A stretch of 64,000 bases of DNA, from contig NZ_WQKZ01000010.1 of NCBI RefSeq assembly GCF_009755225.1, forward strand, positions 1-64,000, given 5' to 3'. A program made the translations under genes and the position numbers. Positions 49,076 through 59,207 of this stretch are shown here, in pieces. Below the pieces are notes generated by a model. The model did not search any database and was not told the DNA's origin. It saw nothing but the letters and a program-made list of their open reading frames with translations. The stretch's first letter is position 1. Every line of letters begins with the position of its first letter. Origin of the DNA: Hymenobacter ginkgonis (GTDB lineage: Bacteria > Bacteroidota > Bacteroidia > Cytophagales > Hymenobacteraceae).

Positions 49076-50791
49076 CTACGGCCGCGCCCCCGAGGCATTC
49101 AGAAAATCGCGCACCAATCCATAAGCCCCCGCAAAACCGGCCAGCGACAACGCCGCCGGCCGGTCATTGATATCGTGATAGGCCAAACTGCCGCCGCGGG
49201 TGTACAAGAAAAAAGCTGGCACACCCACCTGCGAGAAAGGATAGTGGTCGGAGTTGGCGGCCGCGCCCCGCGCCGTGAGGCGGGGTAGGTAACGGTGGGC
49301 GTCGTTGAGAGCGGTGAGGCGCTGAAAGGCGGTCGGCAGTAGCCGGCCGTTGACAACAGTAGCGCCTTCCTCGCCAGTGCCGAGTAGGTCGAGGTTGACC
49401 AAGAACTTTATGTTGGAAAGCGGTACCAGCGGGTGTTGCACAAAGTAGGTGGAGCCCACCAGCCCCGCTTCTTCGGCCCCAAATAGCAGAAACACGACCG
49501 AGCAGGCCGGCCGGTTTTCGGGGCAGGCGTAGTAGGCGGCCAGTTCTAGCAGCAGCGCTACGCCGCTGGCATTGTCGTTGGCACCGGGAAAATAGACGTT
49601 CTTGCCCATCATGCCGAGGTGGTCGTAGTGCGCCGACACTACCAAGAAGCTATCGGGCTGCGCGCTGCCCCGCACTATGGCTGCCAGGTTTTGGGTAGGG
49701 TAGGCGCGTTTGAGGTCCGCATCGACCCGCATGTGAACCAAGCGTCCATTGTGCCAGCGCGCCGCCAAAACCTCCAGGCGAGGCTGGTAGGCTTGGGTGG
49801 CCGCCAGCGAGGCCGTAAGCTTAGGTACGAGGGTAACCCAGGCGAAAGCAGAATCCAGGTGTTGTTGCAGTGCTATGGGCAAGGTGCTCAAGCGCGCCTG
49901 TTGCTTGCCGGTAAGCAGCAATGTGTGAAATTTGACCTCGCGACGCAGCCAAATTTGGGCCGTATCAGCGTTCGAAAAAAGGAGCGAATCGAGCTGTAAG
50001 GGCTTGGCAAAAGTGGCACGGGTAGCAGCAGAGTTAGGCGCTGCGATATAATCGCGGCCAGGTTGCAAAGTAGGTTGGCCCGGTTGGAATAGCGGCTTGT
50101 CACTGACCTCAAGTTTTAGTTTACCCGGAAACGTGTTCACATCCAACGTAAATGGCTGGGTAAAATCCGGCGCCAACGGCTGCAAGCCTAGTTGGCGCAG
50201 TCGGCCACGCAGGTAGGCGGCAGCGCGGTGCTCACCCTGCTGCACGTAGCCGCGCCCATGCATATTGGGGGCAGCTAGTGCTTCAATGGTGCGGCGGGCG
50301 CGAACCAACTCCACGCCCTGCGCCCGGCCCGTATGGGCAAAAAAAAGGCTGCTACCCAAGAGTAGCAGCACAAGTAGCGGCGCGGCCAAGCGGCTTCGGT
50401 GCCACCAGCGCCAGCCGCCGCTCACAAGCAGCAGGGCCAGCGCCGCCCCCAGGCTATCGCCAAGCAGGTCTGACCATTCGGCGTGGCGGCCGACGTTCAT
50501 CACGTATTGCAGTACCTCGATGAGGGCGCCAAACAGCACGCAGCTCAGCAGTACCGGGGCCGCTGCGTAGCGCGCCAACACGGGCCAACGCCCCTGCCGC
50601 CGCAGCGAAAACCAACTCAGCGCAGCCAGCACGGCAAACACCCCGGCGTGCGCCGCCGTGTCGAACGACAGCAATTCCCACTCGGGCGTGCGGGGCATTT
50701 CTTGGGCCGGCGTAAGGGTGAGCACCAGCATCACCACCACCCAAAGCAGGGGTAGGGCCGCGTACGGCTTGCGAGTTGGCAGTGGGGTCAT
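49076..50791 (-). CDS. VanZ-like domain fused to an M28-family metallopeptidase
   Basis: A 571-residue protein. Residues about 8-130 are a VanZ-like membrane domain with four helices and the motifs SFDTAAHAGVFAVLAAL, GALIEVLQYVMNVGRHAEWSDLLGDSLG. Residues about 145-165 (LAAPLLVLLLLGSSLFFAHTGRAQ) look like an inner signal or anchor. Residues about 170-571 are an M28 zinc peptidase: SAHYDHLGM, FPGANDNASGVALLLELA, LFGAEEAGLVGS, VNLDLLG, and NSDHYPFSQ hold the metal and acid residues. In related genomes VanZ next to gcvH is, as I recall, a gene by itself, so this is probably a fusion of two neighbours. ATG 50791 is preferred to 50818. Confidence 0.85.
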   Translation of the reverse strand: MTPLPTRKPYAALPLLWVVVMLVLTLTPAQEMPRTPEWELLSFDTAAHAGVFAVLAALSWFSLRRQGRWPVLARYAAAPVLLSCVLFGALIEVLQYVMNVGRHAEWSDLLGDSLGAALALLLVSGGWRWWHRSRLAAPLLVLLLLGSSLFFAHTGRAQGVELVRARRTIEALAAPNMHGRGYVQQGEHRAAAYLRGRLRQLGLQPLAPDFTQPFTLDVNTFPGKLKLEVSDKPLFQPGQPTLQPGRDYIAAPNSAATRATFAKPLQLDSLLFSNADTAQIWLRREVKFHTLLLTGKQQARLSTLPIALQQHLDSAFAWVTLVPKLTASLAATQAYQPRLEVLAARWHNGRLVHMRVDADLKRAYPTQNLAAIVRGSAQPDSFLVVSAHYDHLGMMGKNVYFPGANDNASGVALLLELAAYYACPENRPACSVVFLLFGAEEAGLVGSTYFVQHPLVPLSNIKFLVNLDLLGTGEEGATVVNGRLLPTAFQRLTALNDAHRYLPRLTARGAAANSDHYPFSQVGVPAFFLYTRGGSLAYHDINDRPAALSLAGFAGAYGLVRDFLNASGARP

Positions 50792-50889
50792 CAGCGTAAA
50801 AAGGGGGGTAGGACACAAAAGAGCGCCACGCCGAACGGATAATGGTTCAAGGCATGGCGCTCAGAAAAAGCAAGGGGGTAAGGGTCGAA

Positions 50890-51270
50890 TTAGGCGCCAA
50901 TAAGCTCGCCGTAGGTTTCGGCGGTGAGCAGGTCGGCGAGCTCGCTGGCGTCTTTCACCGACATTTTCACAATCCAGCCGTCGCCGTAGGGGTCCGAGTT
51001 CACAGTTTCGGGGGCGTCGGCGAGCTTGGCATTCACTTCCAGCACCGTGCCGCTGATGGGGCTGAACAGGTCCGAAACCGTCTTCACGGCCTCTACCGTG
51101 CCAAATACGTCGTGCTGCGCAATGTCTTTATCAAGGGTATCAATATCCACATACACAATGTCGCCCAGCTCGCGCTGCGCGTGGTCGGTGATGCCGATGG
51201 TGGCCGTATCGCCGTCCACGCTAATCCATTCGTGGTCTTTGGTGTAGTGCAGGTTAGCTGGAAGATTCAT
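50890..51270 (-). CDS. gcvH: Glycine cleavage system H protein
   Basis: A 126-residue lipoyl carrier that shuttles the aminomethyl group between P, T and L proteins. The lipoylated Lys63 is in FGTVEAVKTVSDL, followed by SPISGTVLEVN. It starts MNLPANLHYTKDHEWI, typical of GcvH. ATG 51270 is chosen; an upstream frame adds ten residues with no match. P, T and L are not nearby. Its place next to sprA and VanZ is a recurring Bacteroidota arrangement as I recall it. Confidence 0.96.
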   Translation of the reverse strand: MNLPANLHYTKDHEWISVDGDTATIGITDHAQRELGDIVYVDIDTLDKDIAQHDVFGTVEAVKTVSDLFSPISGTVLEVNAKLADAPETVNSDPYGDGWIVKMSVKDASELADLLTAETYGELIGA

Positions 51271-51357
51271 TGGGCAAGGAATGAGGTAGTGAGAAAGCAA
51301 ATGCGTGCGTGAGGCAAAAGTACGTAGGGGGCGGGGCTTCCTCCCGCACCCTACCCC

Positions 51358-54300
51358 TTATTGCAAGCTGTAGCGCAATTGCAGGCCGCCTTCGGTGGTA
51401 GCATTGCGGAAGGCGTTGCTCACGCGGGGCTGGGTAATGGTTTGGGTGAAGTAGAACTGCAAGTTCAGCCGCGCGTTGAGCAGGTAGTCGATGGTGGGGC
51501 GTAGCTGCACTTGCAGCGAGCCGTTGGTAATCTGGCTGCTGGCCACGCCGGGGTCGCCCACCACGGCCGGCGTGCCGGCGGGGTTGGTGGGGGTGCCGGG
51601 CACCGCCGGAATGGGGTCAATCGAGTTGATGATACTGCGCTGAATGGTGCTGTTATCGCGGATGCTCATGTCGAGGCGGGCCGTGAGGTTGTTCTTGAGC
51701 GTGCGCTGCTCGCCGCCCACCCGGAAGGGCAGTTTGAAGCCAGTGGCCGCGTAGCCCAGGCCAATAATGAGCTCGGTGGTGTGCAGTTCGGTTACCTGGG
51801 CGTTGGTGGTGTTCAGGGCCAGGGCGCGGCTCGAGTTGTACTGGATGCGGCCCGTCACGCTGTTCACCGTCTGGAAGTTAACGCCAATGAGCGGGGCCAG
51901 GCTTTCGATGAGGCTAATCTGCCCAATCACATAATACGGCACGTACTGGCCCGTCGAATTGAGGGCGTAGGGAACGGCCGCGGGCGTGGTGCCATTGAAG
52001 AAATCGGGCGCGCTCGGGTACTGCGTGGTGGTGGTGTAGCCGCCCAGGTTGTAGATGGACGAGTAGGCGTGGTTGAGTGTGAACGAGCGGAAGATGTTGC
52101 GCACACCCGGCAAGTCGGCAAAGCCGTTGTAATCGAGGCGCCAGTTGGGCAGCGGGAATTCCTTAAAGGGATTAAACTTCTCGGGCTCGTAGCCCGCCGA
52201 CGACTTGCCGTGGTACGCATCGAGGAAGCTTTGGATAAGTACTTCCTGCGAGTTGTAGCTGTATAGGCCCTGCACCGTGCGGGTCGTGCCGTTGGCATCG
52301 GTGAGGGTCGTAAATGGGTTGGCCTGTTGCAGCTTTTGCTGCACGTACTGCCGGTTTTGCACAAAGCGGTTGAAAGCCTTACTCATCTCGCCGTTGGCAC
52401 TCAGGTCGCCAAAAAGCGTCTGAATCGTGATGGTGCTCACGCTGAACGAGCCCGTGCCCAGCGCCTGCAAGGGCGCGAGGCGGCCATCGGCGAAGGGGGT
52501 AAGAGTGCCGAGCTGCTGGTAGGCAGCGGTCAGCGTGTCAATGCCACGGCGGTAATAGGCCTCATTGTTGCGCACCAACTGCCGCCGTAAATCGAGCTGC
52601 ACATTGAAGCCCCGGAACGGCTCCAGTGTGGTGCGGGCCGTGAGGTTTTCGGTCAGAATATTGGAGAGCGGCGTATTTAGGTACTGGCTTTGGTCGGTGT
52701 ACCAGCCGCGCGAGTTAGCCAGGTTATAGAGCTCATCGGTAGAATACTGCTGGCCCAAAATAAATGGCACACCCGGTGCCAGCGACCCGCGCTGCAAGCC
52801 AAAGAACTGGGTGGTGGGCAAGTAGCCAGGTAGCAACGTGCCATTCGAGCGGGCATAAGTGAAGTTGATGCTGCGTGCCGTCATCACGGCCCGGAGGACA
52901 GACTTTACGAAGCGCAAGGGGTCTTTGCGTGCCGTGTCAGGAGCAGTAGGCCGCGGCGGCAAGTTGGGGGTAGGGTTCGGGTTATTGGGGTCGAGCGCTG
53001 GCCGCCGGGTTACTACGGGTGGCGGCGCGTTATTGATGATATTTAAGAACTTGACCTTATTATAAAGCTTTACCAAGTCAATTTTGCCATTGGCGCTCAG
53101 TTCGGCGTTGTTCTGAATCGTATTGCCCAAGTTGAGGCGGTACGTGGTAGTATCGGTGGGGTCTACCGTGCCATCGGCTAGCAGGCGCGGGGTGTTAGAA
53201 GTAGCCCGCAAGGCCGTTGAAGCCGCCTGCCAGGAGTAGTGCGCCGAGTAGCGCGCATCGGCCGAAAGCCAGTCGGTGAGCGGGAATTTATCGAGGGGTA
53301 GGCGGTAGGTGATGGCCGCCGTTTGGTTGAAGTTGGTGGTACGGCCGCCGCGCATTAGGTTGTCGCGCAGCAGCTTTTGATTAAGCTGGGCGTCGGGACT
53401 GTCGCCGATGCTGCGGCCTACCCCCTCGTCAATCACGCCGCGGTTGGTGGCGGTGTAGTCGAAGATGAGTGCCTTGGTGAGGTCCCACTTCAGGTCGTAA
53501 ATCCGGTTGATGTAGAAGGATTTATAATACACGCCGTCGATGCCAGCGGTGGTGGGTAGGGTGCCGGGCTCGGTTACACGCTGCAAAAACCGCTCGTTGT
53601 AGCGCCGGTCCAGGTCAGTGCGGAACGAGAAACGCGAGGGCAGCGGCGTGAAGTTTACCTCCTTGAAAATCTTGAGGTAGGGATTGTCCAACGCCTTGAA
53701 GTTGGCAAACGGCGTGAAGTTGCGCGGCGTGGTTTGGTACACGTAGGCCAGGGCCGCCGTAAACGAGCGCGTGTAGTCGCTGGCCGTGTTGATGTCGGTG
53801 TGCTTGCGCTCGGTAATGGCGTAGCTCACGGCCACGTTCTCAATATCCCAGGGGTGCTGCTTGGTTTGGGTGGGGCTGCGCTCCTTGCGCACGTTCAGCA
53901 GCGAGATGCTGCGCGTGGTAGTGCGGTCCACCACCAAGTCGCGGTAGGCCGCGGCCGAGCCAGCATCCTTAAACTTCTGCACGCTTTGGTCAAGCTTGGT
54001 ATCGGGGTCGAGGGGGTCGTACTGCGGCGTAATGGTTTGGCGGCCCACCTGCACCAGCACCGGCACCTTGAGGTGCAACTGGGAGGGTAGGAATTTTTCG
54101 GCGGCTACGGTGGCGTTCAGGTCACCGCGCAGTACGTCGGCGGTCGAGCGCTGCTGGGCTTTGTCCTGCAAGCCCCCAAAGCCTACCCCGATGAAGGAGC
54201 CCGTAGCCGTGATGTTAGCCAGGTCGGCCAGCTTCACGTTTAGGCGGGCGTTGGCGGCCCAGCCACCTTGGTTGTCGAAATCGAATACCCGGAACTCATC

Positions 54301-57300
54301 GGCCCACAGGTTCACCGACTTGTCGCCGGCATCAAGCGGGGCAGTGGCCGGGTTCAGGATACCAATCATGCAGCCCTGCACCTGCGAGAGGTCGGGGTTG
54401 CCGATAATCACGACCACACCGCCATTGGGCAGCGGCTTTTTATACGTGTAGGGCAGCACGTAGCTGACGCCCGGCACGCCGTTGGTGATGTCCAGGTTGC
54501 GGGCCGCTTTGGCGTCGATAAAATCTTGGAGCGTCAGGTCGATGTTGTTGACTTCGGGCCAAATTTGGCTCTGGTCAGTAGCGCCGGCTTTGGTAATAGT
54601 CAGCGGTAGCGAGTACTCGTAGTAGTTCTGGCTATAGTCGGTGCCGATGCGCACGAAGGCCCGCACGTCGCCGTCGCGCAGGTTGGGGTCCTGCGAGTCG
54701 CCGTGCAAGTACATGCGCAGACGCTTGTAGCGCAGTAGGTTGGTCGAGAGGTTTTTATAAGCCGCTTTAGCGTAGCCATCGCGTAGGTTCGTAACGCTCA
54801 GCCGCAAGCTCTGCTCGTTTTGCTGCCGCGAAACGGCCGTCGAGCCATACTCCACGTCGCGGGTGATATTGGGCGGCGTCACGTACGGAATGGCACCGGT
54901 GAGGGCCGCGGACGAAATGCCGTTTTCCTCCACGCTCACCGTCGAAATGCTAAAGGCGTCGGCATCAGTCGCAATCCCTACCCCCGGCTGCGCGTTCGGG
55001 TCCACGATGCGGCTGAGGTAGCGGCGCCACTGGTTGGCCACAAACTGCGGCTGCACCATGCGCAGCACCACCGGCTGCCGCCAGTTCGACATGTACATGC
55101 GCATAAAGCGGATGTTTTTAAAGCCAAAGTCCTGGTTGCCATTGCCTTCAATGCGCTGATACTCGCGAATGGGAATGCGGAACTGGTACCACGTTACGGC
55201 ATCGGCGGCGGTGCCATTCGGCGGAATGGCGTTTACCTTGTCGATGATGTAGTTCTGGCCTACTTGCAGCTGGCCCGGCGCCAGGTGAATGGGGTATTCG
55301 TAATACTGCTCCGTGTTTTGCACCACGTTATCGCGGTTCAGGTCTTCCTTATCGGGGTAGGCCGTGGAGCTGAGCTGCGAGTTTTCGGGTGAGTTGCCCT
55401 CGTAGTTGTCGTAGTTCTTGTAGCGGCCCAGAATCTGGGTGTTGTTCTGGTCGTAGGTCGGGTCGAGGTGGTGCAGGAAGTTGTCGCCCGAGGGGTCGGG
55501 GAGGGCACTGTTGAATTTAGCTTGCTCGGCGACGTCATTCAGGCCATCGAGGCCGATATCCTGGCTGGCGCGGGCGCCGGCCGTAGCATTAAACGCATCA
55601 GTCAGAAACTGCTCGGTCGTGACGTTGCCCCACACTGTGGGCGTCGTATTGTTGGCTCCGCCGGGTACGGGTAGGCCATTCTCAAACTCGTGCTGGTTTT
55701 GGTCGCGCAGCACGTCCTCGCTCACGTTGCCGAGGTTGATGAAAAGGTCGCCGCCCGTGGTATTGTTAGTAGGCGCGTTGCGCGGGTCGGTGTCATTTGT
55801 GCCCTGGCGGCCATCAACTAAGCCATTCGTGCCGGGCAGGAAGGGGTCGAGCAGCCAAAATTCCAAGTACTCGACGTTGGCATTGTCAAAGTCCGTGTCG
55901 AACGTGATGGCCCGCGAAATACCGCCAAACTTACTTTCTGGTAAGCCGGCAGCTTGCGTAAAGTGGCGGCCATCGGTATCGACGGCTGGGTTGTAGTTGT
56001 ACGGCCCCCGCTCGCCGGGGAAATATGCCATGTCGAAGGTGTACTCGTAGCCATTGCCGGTGGCGCCCAGGTCTTTATTCGGGAAAATCTCGTTGCGCGG
56101 GATGCCGCGCGTGTAGTTGTTGCTCAGCGTACTAGCCGCAATGCCGGCCGGCACACTGGGGCCGCCGGTGTAGTAGGTCTGGTCGACGGTGTACCAGGCT
56201 AGCTTGGCACGGCGGTAGCCATTGATGAGGTTGTCGATGTTGCTGCCCGCGATGGGGGCAGGCGTGGACGCCAGCCGCCAGGCCGGAATGGCCGCCAGCC
56301 CGCCCAGCGTGTAGGGCGTGCGTGCGTTCTCAAAGTCGTCGAGGTAGCTTACGCCGTTTTCGCCCCGGCCCAGCTGCGACTGCCCTGCAATGAGTTTGGC
56401 CACTTCACCGGTGAAGGCTACCGTCGAAACTTCCTTGGTGGCCAGGAACGGCAGGCGGTCCACGAGCTTGGTGAGCACCCGGCTGTCTTTGCGCAGGCTG
56501 ATGTCGGCCCCCAAAATTGTATTGTTGGCGGGCTCGTCGCCGATGGCCACGCGGTTGATGCCCGGCGCCTGGTTTTCCAGGATGTGCATGGCCGTACCGC
56601 CCAGTGTAATATCTTTATTAAGAGCGTAGTCGAGGCGCGTACCCAATAGCTTGCGGGGCTGCACCTGCACCAAAGCGTTTTTCTCGAAGTCCACCCGCAG
56701 CTCGTTGGCCGAGTTGAGGTAGGCCGCGTTCAGAATTTTAACCTTGGCCTGGTCGTAAAACACCTGGTAGTCTACCCCCTCCGTCAGCAGCGTGCTACCC
56801 GCGTACACTTTCACTGAGCCCTGCGCCACCCCAATGCCGGGCAGCGTGATTTCGTCGGTCGTTACGCCCTGGAAGCGCCCACGCAGGTAAAATTTATCTT
56901 TGGTTTGCTGCTGCTGGGCGTCGCTCTGCGTTTGGTTATACAGCGCTTGGTAAACGTATTTCTGCGCCAGCGCCAGCTCGGCGGTGTTCGTGGTGTCGAA
57001 TTGCGCCTTCAGGTACGAGCCAAACGGCTGCACGCTCGGGAAAATAATTTTACCCAACTCGGGGTCGATGGTAACGCCGGGGAAAAAGTCGAAGTTGCCG
57101 TCGGCGTTGCGGTCGTTGTTAGCATTCACCCGGTCTAGCCCCAGCACCTGAATCAGCGGAATATTTTGCACCCGCTGGCCTTCCTTCAGCGAAATCAGGT
57201 CCACCCCCGTGATATCGTCTTTGTAAATAATCTGGAGGTTGAAGTTGTCGCGGTTCACCTGCGACGTGTTCAAGGGATAGATGTTTTTCATCATCAAATC

Positions 57301-59022
57301 CCAGGTAGGCGTGTTGCGCGTCAGCAGGTTGGGGTTGGCTGGGTTCACGGCCGGGTCAGCTATCCCTACCCCCGGGTTCGTAGCCTTCAGCATCTTCAGG
57401 AAGATGACCTGGTTCTGGTCGGCGTTGCTGCCGTACTCGTTCACGGTTTCGCCCACCGTGTACGTCTTGCCGTTGTAGATGTAGGAGTAGCTCACGGCCA
57501 GCACCTGGTCGGGCAGCAGGGCCGTGTTTAGGTTCACGTAGCCGAGCTGCGCGTTGAAGGTGTACTCGCGCGGGTCGAGCTTGCGGGCCCGAATGCGCTC
57601 GTAGTCCACGGTGCGGCTCAGGGCGAGGCTATTGGTTAGGTAGCCTTCTACTTGCAGGTTGTCGCGGCTGCCGGCCAGCAGCTGGTTGTATTCTAGGTTG
57701 GCCTTATTCTGAGGCGGCGTGTAGGCTGCGCTGGCGCCATTGGCATTAAACTGCGGGCGGTACAGCCGGTCGAGGCGCGGCTCGGCCAAGTCCATCAGCG
57801 CCACCACGTTGCGCAGGTTGTCGGTGGTGCGGTTGTCGTTGGTGATGTATACTTCGAGGCGCGTTATCTGGAAGCCGCTCTGCACCGTGGGCAGGCCGCG
57901 CAGCGCTTGGTCGTAGCGGTCGCGGAAAAACTGGGCCAAAAAGTAGTGCCGGTCCTTCTCGTACTGGCTGGCCTTGAGCTCAAATGTGCGGCTCTGAGCG
58001 CCGTTTTGCACCCGCACCTCGTCTTGCGAGCCGCGCAGGGTAGCGGCCACCGCCGTCACGCCCAGCCGCCCAAATTGCAGCTGCGTCTTGATGCCGAACA
58101 AGTTAGAGCCCCCCGTTATCAGCGAGTTGTTGAGCGGCATGCTCACGTTGCCGAGGTCGAGCTTGCGCAGGATGTCGGTAGGCTGGCCGGCGTAGTCGAA
58201 CTTCATCTGGTTGTCGAAGTCGAACGCCGCCTTGGTGTCGTAGTTAAACGTGAGCTTGAGCTTGGTGCCGACCTGGCCGCTCAAACTCAGGTTCATGTTT
58301 TGCTCAAACAAAAAGTCACCCACGCTCTGCTGGCGCAGGGTCAGGGCCGGGTTGCGGTTGGTGTTGAAGCGCGCGCCGGCCTTAATAGTAAGCGAGCCCG
58401 CCGGCCGAATGTCGATGTATGACCCACCAAAAATGCGGTCCGCAATCGGCCCCAGATAAATTTTTGGAATCAGGCGCTGGGCCTGCGGCGTGCCGGGCGT
58501 AGTAGTGGCACCCACCACACCGCCCTGCGCCTTTTGGCGGTAGTAGTCATTAATAGCCTGCCGCTCCTGAAAACGCAGCAATTCCTGCTGCGAAATAGTA
58601 GTGGGGTCGCGGTAGTCAATTTGGCCGCCCACCGTTTCGCGCACGTTGTAGTTTTTGAGGCTATCGTCGGGCGTCACCTGGAGCTGCACGCTCTTGGGTA
58701 GGGGTAGGATGAGCGGCGAGCGCCGCCGCTGCGGCGAAAAGCGGCTGCCCGCCCGGTCGCGCAGGGTGCGCACCCGCGGCCGGCGGCTAGGCTGGTAGCG
58801 GCCCGTATCGGCGGGGGTAGCCGCCGCCCGGGTGCTGGGCCGGCCTTGCATCGGCAACCCTAGCCGCCGCGCCGCCGTAAGCAGATTCGTCAGGCGCAGC
58901 GGTCCCGCTGTGCCAGCTGGCGCGGCCCACGCTGCGCCCAGCAGCAACGACGCGGTGATAACCATCGTCAACGCCGTGGCCGGGGTCAAAGCCTTCTTAG
59001 TAGCAGGTAGTTGAGCTTTCAA
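51358..59022 (-). CDS. sprA: SprA, type IX secretion outer-membrane translocon protein
   Basis: A 2554-residue outer-membrane protein. The signal peptide is at about 1-34 (ALTMVITASLLLGAAWAAPA). Motifs I associate with SprA/Sov include an early EEL-type turn (QELLRFQERQAINDYYRQKAQ), repeated PKIYLGPIADRIFGGSYIDIRPAG, LSLSGQVGTKLKLTFNYDTKAAFDFDNQ, GVTTDEITLPGIGVAQGSVKVY and the late SYSYIYNG family of barrel strands. It ends in an aromatic barrel strand (LQLRYSLQ). Known SprA forms a giant beta-barrel through which T9SS cargo leaves. At 2554 residues it is a little longer than usual (about 2400). It explains the sorting domain on the 17957 gene. Confidence 0.93.
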   Translation of the reverse strand: MKAQLPATKKALTPATALTMVITASLLLGAAWAAPAGTAGPLRLTNLLTAARRLGLPMQGRPSTRAAATPADTGRYQPSRRPRVRTLRDRAGSRFSPQRRRSPLILPLPKSVQLQVTPDDSLKNYNVRETVGGQIDYRDPTTISQQELLRFQERQAINDYYRQKAQGGVVGATTTPGTPQAQRLIPKIYLGPIADRIFGGSYIDIRPAGSLTIKAGARFNTNRNPALTLRQQSVGDFLFEQNMNLSLSGQVGTKLKLTFNYDTKAAFDFDNQMKFDYAGQPTDILRKLDLGNVSMPLNNSLITGGSNLFGIKTQLQFGRLGVTAVAATLRGSQDEVRVQNGAQSRTFELKASQYEKDRHYFLAQFFRDRYDQALRGLPTVQSGFQITRLEVYITNDNRTTDNLRNVVALMDLAEPRLDRLYRPQFNANGASAAYTPPQNKANLEYNQLLAGSRDNLQVEGYLTNSLALSRTVDYERIRARKLDPREYTFNAQLGYVNLNTALLPDQVLAVSYSYIYNGKTYTVGETVNEYGSNADQNQVIFLKMLKATNPGVGIADPAVNPANPNLLTRNTPTWDLMMKNIYPLNTSQVNRDNFNLQIIYKDDITGVDLISLKEGQRVQNIPLIQVLGLDRVNANNDRNADGNFDFFPGVTIDPELGKIIFPSVQPFGSYLKAQFDTTNTAELALAQKYVYQALYNQTQSDAQQQQTKDKFYLRGRFQGVTTDEITLPGIGVAQGSVKVYAGSTLLTEGVDYQVFYDQAKVKILNAAYLNSANELRVDFEKNALVQVQPRKLLGTRLDYALNKDITLGGTAMHILENQAPGINRVAIGDEPANNTILGADISLRKDSRVLTKLVDRLPFLATKEVSTVAFTGEVAKLIAGQSQLGRGENGVSYLDDFENARTPYTLGGLAAIPAWRLASTPAPIAGSNIDNLINGYRRAKLAWYTVDQTYYTGGPSVPAGIAASTLSNNYTRGIPRNEIFPNKDLGATGNGYEYTFDMAYFPGERGPYNYNPAVDTDGRHFTQAAGLPESKFGGISRAITFDTDFDNANVEYLEFWLLDPFLPGTNGLVDGRQGTNDTDPRNAPTNNTTGGDLFINLGNVSEDVLRDQNQHEFENGLPVPGGANNTTPTVWGNVTTEQFLTDAFNATAGARASQDIGLDGLNDVAEQAKFNSALPDPSGDNFLHHLDPTYDQNNTQILGRYKNYDNYEGNSPENSQLSSTAYPDKEDLNRDNVVQNTEQYYEYPIHLAPGQLQVGQNYIIDKVNAIPPNGTAADAVTWYQFRIPIREYQRIEGNGNQDFGFKNIRFMRMYMSNWRQPVVLRMVQPQFVANQWRRYLSRIVDPNAQPGVGIATDADAFSISTVSVEENGISSAALTGAIPYVTPPNITRDVEYGSTAVSRQQNEQSLRLSVTNLRDGYAKAAYKNLSTNLLRYKRLRMYLHGDSQDPNLRDGDVRAFVRIGTDYSQNYYEYSLPLTITKAGATDQSQIWPEVNNIDLTLQDFIDAKAARNLDITNGVPGVSYVLPYTYKKPLPNGGVVVIIGNPDLSQVQGCMIGILNPATAPLDAGDKSVNLWADEFRVFDFDNQGGWAANARLNVKLADLANITATGSFIGVGFGGLQDKAQQRSTADVLRGDLNATVAAEKFLPSQLHLKVPVLVQVGRQTITPQYDPLDPDTKLDQSVQKFKDAGSAAAYRDLVVDRTTTRSISLLNVRKERSPTQTKQHPWDIENVAVSYAITERKHTDINTASDYTRSFTAALAYVYQTTPRNFTPFANFKALDNPYLKIFKEVNFTPLPSRFSFRTDLDRRYNERFLQRVTEPGTLPTTAGIDGVYYKSFYINRIYDLKWDLTKALIFDYTATNRGVIDEGVGRSIGDSPDAQLNQKLLRDNLMRGGRTTNFNQTAAITYRLPLDKFPLTDWLSADARYSAHYSWQAASTALRATSNTPRLLADGTVDPTDTTTYRLNLGNTIQNNAELSANGKIDLVKLYNKVKFLNIINNAPPPVVTRRPALDPNNPNPTPNLPPRPTAPDTARKDPLRFVKSVLRAVMTARSINFTYARSNGTLLPGYLPTTQFFGLQRGSLAPGVPFILGQQYSTDELYNLANSRGWYTDQSQYLNTPLSNILTENLTARTTLEPFRGFNVQLDLRRQLVRNNEAYYRRGIDTLTAAYQQLGTLTPFADGRLAPLQALGTGSFSVSTITIQTLFGDLSANGEMSKAFNRFVQNRQYVQQKLQQANPFTTLTDANGTTRTVQGLYSYNSQEVLIQSFLDAYHGKSSAGYEPEKFNPFKEFPLPNWRLDYNGFADLPGVRNIFRSFTLNHAYSSIYNLGGYTTTTQYPSAPDFFNGTTPAAVPYALNSTGQYVPYYVIGQISLIESLAPLIGVNFQTVNSVTGRIQYNSSRALALNTTNAQVTELHTTELIIGLGYAATGFKLPFRVGGEQRTLKNNLTARLDMSIRDNSTIQRSIINSIDPIPAVPGTPTNPAGTPAVVGDPGVASSQITNGSLQVQLRPTIDYLLNARLNLQFYFTQTITQPRVSNAFRNATTEGGLQLRYSLQ

Positions 59023-59207
59023 GCAGATAAAAAGGTGCGGCCCCTCGCCATGCCAGTACGGGTCGCCGGGTTCAACTCGGATAGAATAATAGTTTTTGAG
59101 CTAGCCGCCCAATACCTGCAACTAGTGCTGCATTCTTTGGTCGTTAGCATGCTCGGTTAGCCACCGCCCGGGCCTAGCCGGACACCGCAGTGCCCGGCTT
59201 CAACCCG

